Program-made: the position numbers and the translations under genes | Origin: Algoriphagus kandeliae | GTDB lineage: Bacteria > Bacteroidota > Bacteroidia > Cytophagales > Cyclobacteriaceae | Reading direction: 5' to 3' | Length of the DNA stretch: 64,000 nucleotides | Assembly: GCF_004571135.1 (NCBI RefSeq) | Contig: NZ_SPSB01000001.1 | Coordinates: forward strand, 248,001 to 312,000 | Notes under the pieces: model-generated | Told to the model about the DNA's origin: nothing | The model's database searches: none | What the model saw: the letters and a program-made list of their open reading frames with translations, nothing else | Part shown: piece after piece, positions 27,164 to 34,475 of the stretch | How positions within the stretch are numbered: position 1 is the first letter of the stretch | Layout: each line of letters opens with the position of its first letter

Positions 27164-28465
27164 TTAGAGCATATCTCTTAGCATCACGAGTACTTTTTCC
27201 ATTTCCCGGCGAACTTCAGAGGCTTTCCAAGGATAGTTGGAATTCATAAATGAAAAAGCATACTGTTTCCCGCTTTTGCATTTTATTAGACCAACCAAGC
27301 TATGATTATTGCTCATGGTTCCGGTTTTGGCAAAAATGTATGGAGTAGGGGCCTTGTATTCATTTTCGATTGTTCCCGAAACTCCACCTGTAGGCAATAA
27401 ATCTAAAAGAATTTCATCGGGTACAATTCGATATAACTTTTCAAAAAGTGCAATCATCGCTCGGGGAGTGAATAAATTGTATCGACTTAATCCACTGCCA
27501 TCCACCCAAATAGGTTCATCTGGAAGATCATACAAGTAGTTTTCAATCAAATATTCAATGGTCCGCTCAGTATCGATTTCTCCAAAAAGTCGATCTGAAA
27601 CCATATAAAGCAATTGCTCAGCAAGGAAATTATCGCTTTCCAGCATCATTTCCTTTAGGATGGGAAAAAGGGATGTCCCTCTCCAAACTTTATGGTCATC
27701 AGGAAGACTGTCTGCTTGATAAATCCATTCTTTTCCGGTTTCTTCTGCTGCTAACTCAATGAATAATTCGGGTGAGGTTATAAGAGGTAAATAGTCTTCT
27801 CTTCCTCGATAGAAATCAGGATTGTAGTAAAATTCATTTTTGTGAAAATCCCGCTCCATATCCTTGATTTCCCGTTTGGTGGTGTAAATTTTACTTTGGA
27901 ACCTTTTTGGTAAAACCTGAGGATTTCTCTTTCCGGGAAGTACATGGAGCAAATTCCCATGAATGGGAAGACTGCTGCGCTCGGCGGAATAATAGTAGAG
28001 ATAATCGTCCCATTGCCAGCCTATACCCCAAGCCGGGGATTTTACATTGGCATCTGAAAATTGAATGACATTGTATGGAGCAAAAAACTTTTCGAATTCG
28101 GGTTGAGGTAGATCCAAATAATTCCAGCTGGGATCTCCAGAACCCCAGATTTTCAGTGTATCGCCTGAAGCAACATACCGTAGAGTTTGGGTGGAATCAT
28201 TTAAGATCAATAAACTTGCAAAGAGTGTAAAAAGCTTGGTAGTAGAAGCAGGAGTGAATCGGATTTGGGAGTTTTTTTCAAATAGAACTTGCTGAGAATC
28301 CAAATCATATAAAACAAAACCTGTTAAATGCCCACCAAAAAAACTGGTTTCCTGAAATGCATTTTCAATCTTTTCATATTGGCTACGGGAAAGCTGAGAA
28401 TAACTTGGAAAGGCAGATAGAAAAAGCCCAAAAATCAAGAAATAAACTTTGGCTTTAGCGTGCAT
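27164..28465 (-). CDS. dacB: D-alanyl-D-alanine carboxypeptidase/endopeptidase (PBP4, S13 family)
   Basis: 433 residues with a signal peptide (MHAKAKVYFLIFGLFLSAFPSYSQ). The penicillin-binding motifs are SxxK at Ser74-Lys77 (TPASTTK), SxN in LESDNFLAEQ and KTG in FAKTGTMSNNHSLVG. Domain order fits the S13 family, shorter than E. coli PBP4 (477). It trims the terminal D-Ala of murein stem peptides and can cut DD-crosslinks in the periplasm. It sits one base from the DUF423 gene, so they share a transcript; the cell-wall enzymes nearby (M23, LdcA) suggest a murein-turnover neighbourhood. Confidence 0.93.
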   Translation of the reverse strand: MHAKAKVYFLIFGLFLSAFPSYSQLSRSQYEKIENAFQETSFFGGHLTGFVLYDLDSQQVLFEKNSQIRFTPASTTKLFTLFASLLILNDSTQTLRYVASGDTLKIWGSGDPSWNYLDLPQPEFEKFFAPYNVIQFSDANVKSPAWGIGWQWDDYLYYYSAERSSLPIHGNLLHVLPGKRNPQVLPKRFQSKIYTTKREIKDMERDFHKNEFYYNPDFYRGREDYLPLITSPELFIELAAEETGKEWIYQADSLPDDHKVWRGTSLFPILKEMMLESDNFLAEQLLYMVSDRLFGEIDTERTIEYLIENYLYDLPDEPIWVDGSGLSRYNLFTPRAMIALFEKLYRIVPDEILLDLLPTGGVSGTIENEYKAPTPYIFAKTGTMSNNHSLVGLIKCKSGKQYAFSFMNSNYPWKASEVRREMEKVLVMLRDML

Positions 28466-28846
28466 TTATTTGTTCTTTTTCATTGCCCAAAAAAGCCCCA
28501 GCCAACCAAGAATAAATGCCACTCCGCCGATTGGGGTAATAGCTCCCAGCCAATTGATTCCAAATATTGATAAAATATATAAGGAACCAGAAAAAATGAG
28601 GATTCCGATCGCTAGATTGATGGCGGAGAAGTTGAGTCCTCTCCAGTTGGGTTTGAGAATTGCTAAAATTCCTACCAAGAATATCCCCAAAGCATGGTAA
28701 AAGTGATATTTCACGGCTGTTTCAAAGGTTTCAACCCGACCGTTTTTAATCAGAGTCGCTTCTAAGCCATGTGCTCCAAAGGCACCGATTGCCACGGCCA
28801 GTGCACCCAAAATTGCAGCTAGTTGGATGATTTGTTTTCCGTTCAT
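28466..28846 (-). CDS. DUF423 membrane protein (YgdD-like)
   Basis: 126 residues from the ATG at 28846 (MNGKQIIQLAAILGALAVAIGAFGAHGLEA), matching the conserved N-terminus of DUF423; a start 12 codons upstream is open but unlike the family. There are four hydrophobic helices and the signature GAFGAHGL. Small inner-membrane proteins of this family have no established function. The stop adjoins the PBP4 start region, which indicates one transcript. The mature length agrees with other members (115-135). Confidence 0.88.
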   Translation of the reverse strand: MNGKQIIQLAAILGALAVAIGAFGAHGLEATLIKNGRVETFETAVKYHFYHALGIFLVGILAILKPNWRGLNFSAINLAIGILIFSGSLYILSIFGINWLGAITPIGGVAFILGWLGLFWAMKKNK

Positions 28847-28891
28847 AATGTCGAAATAGGTTTGAAAAATGATGATGTTCAAAAATTCGAA

Positions 28892-29563
28892 TTAGTAATT
28901 TCTGGCACCGAAAATAGCCGAACCGATACGGACCATGGTGCTTCCTTCCTCTTGAGCAATGAGGTAATCTCCACTCATCCCCATGGATAGTTCTTCTAGT
29001 TCTACGAAATCGGGCAGGTCCTTGGTTTTGAGCTCCTCAAAAAGACTTTTCAAGCCTTTGAATTCCTTTCGAATTTGATCTTCGTTTTCAGTAAAGGTTG
29101 CCATTCCCATCAATCCTCGAACGGACACATGTTCAAGTTGCCGGAATTCTGGGTCAGCGAGCATTTCTTCTAACTCCTTTTTGTCAAAACCGAATTTACT
29201 CTCCTCTTCAGCTATGTGCATTTGAAGCAAAACGGGAATTTTCCGCCCTACTTTTTTGCCTTGTTTCTCGATTTCCTTCAGCAATTTGAAGGAGTCTACT
29301 CCATGGATCAAGTGAACAAAAGAAGCTATGTATTTGACTTTATTTCGCTGCAAGTGTCCTATCATGTGCCAGCGCACATCATCTGGCATTTTTGGCTGTT
29401 TTTCTTGGATTTCCTGAACCTTGTTTTCTCCAAAATCTCGGATTCCTGCGTCGTATGCCTGCATTAATAATTCCACAGGCTTGGTTTTACTGACTGCGAT
29501 CAGTTGGCATTGAGGATTTTTGAATGATTTTTTTACCGCTTCAAGATTTGCTTTGATATCCAT
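28892..29563 (-). CDS. YggS-family pyridoxal-phosphate homeostasis protein
   Basis: 223 residues, the alanine racemase N-terminal fold without the second domain. PLP-binding Lys26 is in LIAVSKTKP; other family marks are FGENKVQEI, WHMIGHLQRNK, GLMGMAT and LSMGMSGDYLIAQEEGSTMVRIGSAIFG. It binds PLP and keeps free PLP low in the cytoplasm; no enzyme activity is known for the family. A separate promoter is likely, as it stands 45 bases before the DUF423 gene. Confidence 0.95.
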   Translation of the reverse strand: MDIKANLEAVKKSFKNPQCQLIAVSKTKPVELLMQAYDAGIRDFGENKVQEIQEKQPKMPDDVRWHMIGHLQRNKVKYIASFVHLIHGVDSFKLLKEIEKQGKKVGRKIPVLLQMHIAEEESKFGFDKKELEEMLADPEFRQLEHVSVRGLMGMATFTENEDQIRKEFKGLKSLFEELKTKDLPDFVELEELSMGMSGDYLIAQEEGSTMVRIGSAIFGARNY

Positions 29564-29610
29564 TTTCTATTTTTAAACAAGATTTTTAGAAAAACAGCCT
29601 CAACAAAGAT

Positions 29611-31161
29611 ATGGCGATCATCAGTACTTTGCTAAAAAAAGGGGTTCGACTCCGAGAAAGTTTGGAGCAGGATTATTCTCACCCCATGGAACTTCAACGT
29701 CATGAGCTCAAAAAACTTTTAATTCATGGAAATCGAGCTGCTATTGGCGAAAAATATGACTTTGATTCAATTCTGAGAGCTTTCCGAAAACATGACGGGG
29801 AATATTATGAGCGATTCAAAAAACAAGTTCCCATCTATGATTATGACCGGATTTTCGAAGAGTGGTGGTTCAAATTATTGGAAGGAAAAAAAGACATCAC
29901 TTGGCCCGGAAAGGTTAAATATTTTGCCCTGAGCTCGGGAACTTCAGGTGCCACTTCCAAATACATCCCAATTACAAAAGACATGGTGAAGGCTATTCGG
30001 CGCACGGGAGTTCGTCAGATTTTAAGCCTTTCCAACTATGATTTACCCGATTCCTTATTTACCAAAGGGATATTAATGTTGGGAGGAAGTACCGATTTGG
30101 AATTCAATGGGACCTATTTCTCAGGTGATTTAAGTGGAATCACAGCCGGGAAATTGCCGATTTGGTTCCAGCGATTTTATAAGCCAGGTAAGAAAATTTC
30201 CAAAAACCGAAACTGGGGAGATAAATTGGATCAAATCGTAGAGAAGGCTCGCGATTGGGATATTGGAATTATAGTGGGAGTGCCTGCTTGGCTTCAGATT
30301 TTACTAGAAAAAATAATTTCCCACTATCAGGTAGAAACTATCCACGACATCTGGCCCAATCTTCAGATTTTTGTTCATGGCGGGGTTTCCTTTGAGCCTT
30401 ATAAAAAAGGATTTGAGAAGCTATTGGGAAGACCTTTGGTCTACATTGAAACTTACTTGGCTTCGGAGGGATTTTTGGCTTTCCAGGCTTTTCCTGATAG
30501 AAAATCCATGCGATTGGTTCTGAACAATGGGATATTCTATGAGTTTGTGCCCTTCAATGAAGAGAATTTTGATGAGGATGGACATATCCGATTCAATGCC
30601 AAGACATTTAAAATTGATCAAGTTGAAGAGGGTGTTGAATATGCACTTTTGATCAGCACATGTTCAGGTGCATGGAGATATTTGATTGGGGATACGATTC
30701 GTTTTGTTTCAAAAGAGGAAAGTGAAATCCTAATCACTGGAAGGACTAAGCATTTTTTGAGTCTTTGCGGAGAGCATCTTTCCGTGGATAATATGAATCG
30801 GGCTATTGAAAAGGCATCTGATGAATTGGATATTCGAGTGAAGGAATTTACTGTACTAGGTGTTCCTCATGGAAGCCTTTTTGCGCATCATTGGTTCGTG
30901 GGTACGGATGACGAAGTGGAGGGGGAACTTTTGGCTCGAGTTTTAGATCAGCATTTGAAGGAATTGAATGATGACTTCGCTGTCGAGCGAAGCCATGCGC
31001 TAAAGGATGTTTTTTGCGAGGTTAGGCCTGCCGAAGATTTTTACGAATGGATGCGACTTCAAGGAAAAGAGGGTGGACAAAATAAATTTCCAAGGGTACT
31101 GAAAGGAGAAAAAGCACAATCCTGGCTGAAATTCCTTAAAGAGAAAGGAGTAAGGGATTGA
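29611..31161 (+). CDS. GH3-family acyl-acid-amide synthetase-like protein
   Basis: 516 residues matching the GH3 auxin-responsive promoter family, an adenylate-forming superfamily. The ATP-binding P-loop-like motif is ALSSGTSGATSKYIPIT (near residue 108), with later motifs YLASEGF and LITGRTKHFLSLCGEHLSVDNM. In plants GH3 enzymes couple amino acids to jasmonate or auxin; the bacterial homologues, widespread in Bacteroidota, have no settled substrate. It overlaps the LysE gene by 4 bases, so a product linked to an amino acid or its export is possible (inference). Confidence 0.88.
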   Translation: MAIISTLLKKGVRLRESLEQDYSHPMELQRHELKKLLIHGNRAAIGEKYDFDSILRAFRKHDGEYYERFKKQVPIYDYDRIFEEWWFKLLEGKKDITWPGKVKYFALSSGTSGATSKYIPITKDMVKAIRRTGVRQILSLSNYDLPDSLFTKGILMLGGSTDLEFNGTYFSGDLSGITAGKLPIWFQRFYKPGKKISKNRNWGDKLDQIVEKARDWDIGIIVGVPAWLQILLEKIISHYQVETIHDIWPNLQIFVHGGVSFEPYKKGFEKLLGRPLVYIETYLASEGFLAFQAFPDRKSMRLVLNNGIFYEFVPFNEENFDEDGHIRFNAKTFKIDQVEEGVEYALLISTCSGAWRYLIGDTIRFVSKEESEILITGRTKHFLSLCGEHLSVDNMNRAIEKASDELDIRVKEFTVLGVPHGSLFAHHWFVGTDDEVEGELLARVLDQHLKELNDDFAVERSHALKDVFCEVRPAEDFYEWMRLQGKEGGQNKFPRVLKGEKAQSWLKFLKEKGVRD

Positions 31162-31790
31162 GTACAGCGCTGCTAGAAGGAATCAGTATGGGCTTACTCT
31201 TATCTGTTATGGTAGGGCCTGTGTTTTTTACCTTGATTCAAAGTAGCCTTGAGTATGGATTTCGATTTGCGGCTGTGTTGGCTTTAGGGATTTTACTGAG
31301 TGATACCATCTATGTGGTCATTACCTATTTTGGAATTCGATTTTTAGCAGATGCTACTTGGTTTGAACAAGGCTTAGGCTATTTAGGTGGAGCGATTTTG
31401 GTTGGGTTTGGGATTAGTTCTTTGGTAAAAAAGCAAGTGGATCGCCCTAATACAGGTGGAATTCATGTTCCTCAACACCGAAAAAGAACTGCCTTTGCCA
31501 AGGGGTTTAGTATTAATGGCATTAATCCATTTGTGCTTCTTTTTTGGATTTCCATTGCGAGTTTGGTGTCCTTGAATGAGGAATGGGGGGCAAGCTCAGT
31601 TATTTCCTATTATGTCGGAATTCTAGTAACGGTATTTTCGATTGACCTTCTAAAGGCTTTTATAGCGAAAAAATTATCTCGCTTCGTTACGCCTCGCTTA
31701 ATGAAAGGCCTCAATAAATTGGTAGGATTGGTAATGATTGGATTTGGTATGCGGATGATAGCTTGGGCAATGGGACTTTTGGGAAGGTGA
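31158..31790 (+). CDS. LysE/RhtB-family amino-acid exporter
   Basis: 210 residues with about six membrane helices and the LysE signature GLLLSVMVGPVFFTLIQSSLEYGFRFA at the N-terminus. The central linker (KKQVDRPNTGGIHVPQHRKRTAF) is hydrophilic and cytoplasmic, and the helix after it contains SINGINPFVLLFW. It starts with TTG at 31158, overlapping the GH3 stop as TTGA, so it depends on translational coupling. It likely exports an amino acid or small amine across the inner membrane. Confidence 0.87.
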   Translation: MSTALLEGISMGLLLSVMVGPVFFTLIQSSLEYGFRFAAVLALGILLSDTIYVVITYFGIRFLADATWFEQGLGYLGGAILVGFGISSLVKKQVDRPNTGGIHVPQHRKRTAFAKGFSINGINPFVLLFWISIASLVSLNEEWGASSVISYYVGILVTVFSIDLLKAFIAKKLSRFVTPRLMKGLNKLVGLVMIGFGMRMIAWAMGLLGR

Positions 31791-31876
31791 TCAAATAAGG
31801 AGCTTATAATCAGTTCATTCCGCTAATTTTTTGTAAATTTTAGCTATTCTTTTTATCCAATTTTACCTTCAAACTT

Positions 31877-32866
31877 ATGGAATCGAAATATGGATTTTTG
31901 AAAATGAGCCTCCCGGAATTTGAAAATTGGCTCAATTCCCAGCGCATTGCACGGACCATCCTATATGTACAACAGCATCATACCTGGGTCCCTAATTATT
32001 CCCATTTCAACGGAAGTAATCATTTTGAAAGGCAATTAGCCATGAAAAATCATCATGTGGGATCAAATGGTTGGAGTGATATTGGACAGCACTTCACGAT
32101 ATTCCCAGATGGTATGATTTTGACAGGAAGATCCTTGGAATCTACTCCGGCTTGTATTTACGGAAATAATCAGCATTCCATTTGTTTTGAGCATTTGGGA
32201 AACTTTGATATTGGTGGGGATCAAATGACAAATGAACAGCGACAGGCTATAATCAAAACTACTGCGTTGATTTGTCAGAAATTCAATCTTCCCGTAAATC
32301 CCATCAATATTATTTACCATCATTGGTTTGAGCTAGGGACTGGTAGAAGAAATGATGGTTCAGGAAATAATAAATCCTGTCCAGGAACCAACTTCTTTGA
32401 TGGAAATAAGGTACAGGATTTTAATCAAAACTTTGCCCCTTTGGTACTTCAGGAGCTTACCGGTCAAACCCTTCCGCCGGTTCCCTCTGACCTTCGATAT
32501 GGGGTAGTAACTGCGAATCTTCTAAATGTCCGGGTGGCACCTACAGGATCAGCTTCCAAAGCGAGTGATCGAAATCCAGTTGCTCGTGGAGCGGTGCTTC
32601 GGATTTATGATGAGGTGAATAATTGGCTCAAAATTTCTAAAAGCCAATCCCATTGGGTGTATAATCGATATGTGGAGGAAGTAAAAAGAGCTACCGTAAA
32701 TGCCTCAGTTCTTCGGGTGAGAAGTGGACCTGGGACTTCCTATTCTATTGTGGGAAATTTACCGAAATCAGAGGAAGTGTTTATTTCTGAAGAAAGCAAT
32801 GGCTGGTGTAAACTGGCCCTTGAGGAAAAATGGTTGAGTAGGCAATACCTGGATTTTGCAGGATAA
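31877..32866 (+). CDS. N-acetylmuramoyl-L-alanine amidase with two SH3 domains
   Basis: 329 residues. The N-terminal amidase_2 domain (about 25-180) has zinc-ligand histidines in VQQHHTWVPNYSHF and in IYHHWFELG, and SCPGTNFF at the end. Two bacterial SH3 domains follow at about 200-265 and 270-328 (VTANLLNVRVAP and VNASVLRVRSGPGTSYSIVG), which usually bind the cell wall. There is no recognisable signal peptide at the start (MESKYGFLKMSLPEF), unusual for a murein enzyme. It could leave by lysis, act in the cytoplasm on recycled muropeptides, or be a phage-derived lysin, although no phage genes are nearby. Confidence 0.87.
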   Translation: MESKYGFLKMSLPEFENWLNSQRIARTILYVQQHHTWVPNYSHFNGSNHFERQLAMKNHHVGSNGWSDIGQHFTIFPDGMILTGRSLESTPACIYGNNQHSICFEHLGNFDIGGDQMTNEQRQAIIKTTALICQKFNLPVNPINIIYHHWFELGTGRRNDGSGNNKSCPGTNFFDGNKVQDFNQNFAPLVLQELTGQTLPPVPSDLRYGVVTANLLNVRVAPTGSASKASDRNPVARGAVLRIYDEVNNWLKISKSQSHWVYNRYVEEVKRATVNASVLRVRSGPGTSYSIVGNLPKSEEVFISEESNGWCKLALEEKWLSRQYLDFAG

Positions 32867-32890
32867 TTTCCAATTCGTAATTAAAATAAA

Positions 32891-32921
32891 AAATCCCCGC
32901 AGCCTAAACTGCGAGGATTTT
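32891..32921. terminator. Bidirectional terminator between the amidase and ald genes
   Basis: Stem AAATCC..CGCAG/CTGCG..GGATTT with one internal mismatch, A-rich on the left and T-rich on the right, between two convergent genes. Confidence 0.8.
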
Positions 32922-32939
32922 TTGATAAGTATAAGTCGT

Positions 32940-34052
32940 TTATAGATATTTTTCAACTGGTACGTAGTCCATTCCAAACGCATCAGCTACAGCTTTGTAG
33001 ACAATGTCTCCGTTGATGACGTTCAATCCAGGAACTAGTTCTGGATTCTCATTAGCAGCACGTTTCCAACCTTTATCTGCCAATTGAATGGCGTATGGAA
33101 GGGTAGCGTTTGTCAATGCTAGGGTAGAAGTATAAGGTACAGCTCCAGGCATGTTAGCTACACAATAATGAACCACATCGTCGATAATGAAAGTTGGGTT
33201 TTCGTGAGTGGTTGGCTTACAGGTTTCGATACATCCACCTTGATCTACTGCCACGTCCACAAGTACAGTTCCTGGTTTCATGTCCTTCAACATGTCACGT
33301 GTGATCAAATGCGGAGCTTTTGCACCTGGAATCAATACCGCGCCGATGATCAAATCAGCAGACTTAATCATGTCTCGGATATTGTATTCATTAGACATCA
33401 TGGTGTTCACGTTGGCAGGCATGACATCATCCAAGTAACGCATACGTGGAAGAGAAACATCCATAATGGTCACATCAGCACCCAATCCCGCAGCCATCCA
33501 AGCAGCTTGAGTACCTACTACACCACCGCCAAGAATCAATACTTTGGCAGGCAATACTCCCGGTACACCTCCCAAAAGGATTCCTCGTCCTTTTAATGGT
33601 TTTTCAAGGTAGTTTGCACCTTTTTGAATGGCCATTCTACCTGCTACTTCTGACATAGGTACCAAAAGTGGTAAGCTTCTGTCTGCTTTTTCTACAGTTT
33701 CATAAGCCAAACAAACCGCTTTGCTTGCAACCATCGCTTTGGTTAGGGGTTCATAGGAAGCAAAGTGAAAATAGGTGAATAAAAGTTGGTTTTCCTTGAT
33801 TAGGGCATATTCAGGCTCAATCGGCTCCTTAACTTTGATAATCATCTCAGCGATTTCGTAGGTCGCTTCAATAGTCGGGAGGATTTTTGCGCCTGCGGAT
33901 TCGTAAGCTTCATCAGAAAATCCGCTTCCTTCTCCAGCTGTATGCTGTACATATACGGTATGTCCTCTTTTTACCAATTCCTTCACCCCAGCAGGAGTCA
34001 GGGCTACTCTGTTTTCATTGTTTTTAATTTCCTTTGGAACACCTATTATCAT
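32940..34052 (-). CDS. ald: Alanine dehydrogenase
   Basis: 370 residues, full family length. N-terminal IIGVPKEIKNNENRVALTPAGVKELVKRGH, the Rossmann glycine motif VLILGGGVVGTQAAWMAAGLGADVTIMD (near 170) and the C-terminal AITPAGV-type region fit alanine dehydrogenase rather than lysine-ketoglutarate reductase. It interconverts L-alanine and pyruvate with NAD in the cytoplasm. It stands divergent from the E1 gene, which uses pyruvate or branched-chain oxoacids; the shared 420-base upstream region has repeated AGAATAAT words that could be regulator sites. Confidence 0.95.
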   Translation of the reverse strand: MIIGVPKEIKNNENRVALTPAGVKELVKRGHTVYVQHTAGEGSGFSDEAYESAGAKILPTIEATYEIAEMIIKVKEPIEPEYALIKENQLLFTYFHFASYEPLTKAMVASKAVCLAYETVEKADRSLPLLVPMSEVAGRMAIQKGANYLEKPLKGRGILLGGVPGVLPAKVLILGGGVVGTQAAWMAAGLGADVTIMDVSLPRMRYLDDVMPANVNTMMSNEYNIRDMIKSADLIIGAVLIPGAKAPHLITRDMLKDMKPGTVLVDVAVDQGGCIETCKPTTHENPTFIIDDVVHYCVANMPGAVPYTSTLALTNATLPYAIQLADKGWKRAANENPELVPGLNVINGDIVYKAVADAFGMDYVPVEKYL

Positions 34053-34475
34053 GGCTTGCTTGATTTGGATTTATATTGTCGCAAAGATAATCAGGGAGTG
34101 GGTTCAGAAAACAATTTTTAGAATAGTATTTGGTATGATTTTGAAAAATTTTAAAATTCAGAATAATATTTCTCCACCATAGAATTACTTGTATAATATT
34201 TCAAAATATAAATTTTAAAAGGTAAAAATTCTGAGAATAATTTTTGGGAAAAGTCCTGATAGACAGAATAATACGGAAGTTTTGTTATCAGATTTTTTTA
34301 ATATAAAAGTGGATTACACGGAATATTATTTTGAAAATGATCTAAAAAATATTGTAAATCAAAATTTTTGATTGAATTTATATTCTTTGGATATTTGCAA
34401 AATAGATGCTTTTGGTTATTTTTGATTTCGGAGAAAAATCCGTCAAAACCCAAAATAACTTTAGAATAAATCCGA
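34053..34475. promoter_or_regulatory. Divergent regulatory region with repeated AGAATAAT-type sites
   Basis: Very AT-rich region of about 420 bases between ald and the E1 gene. The word (A)GAATA(A/G)TA(T) recurs at 34120, 34159, 34191, 34231, 34264 and, in inverted form, at 34319. Several are near-palindromes (CAGAATAATATTTCT) similar to the 15-bp Lrp/AsnC consensus. Lrp-type regulators control ald in other bacteria. The binding itself is inference. Confidence 0.4.
34365..34397 (+). promoter_or_regulatory. Candidate Bacteroidota-type promoter of the E1 gene
   Basis: TTTTTG at 34365 and GATATTTG at 34390 match the Bacteroidota -33 TTTG and -7 TAnnTTTG elements with a 19-base spacing, 80 bases before the start codon. 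One mismatch in the -7 box. Confidence 0.3.

Noticed and set aside
31877-32866. Prophage remnant around the SH3-amidase
   Set aside because: No phage structural, integrase or holin genes lie nearby; flanking genes are housekeeping.
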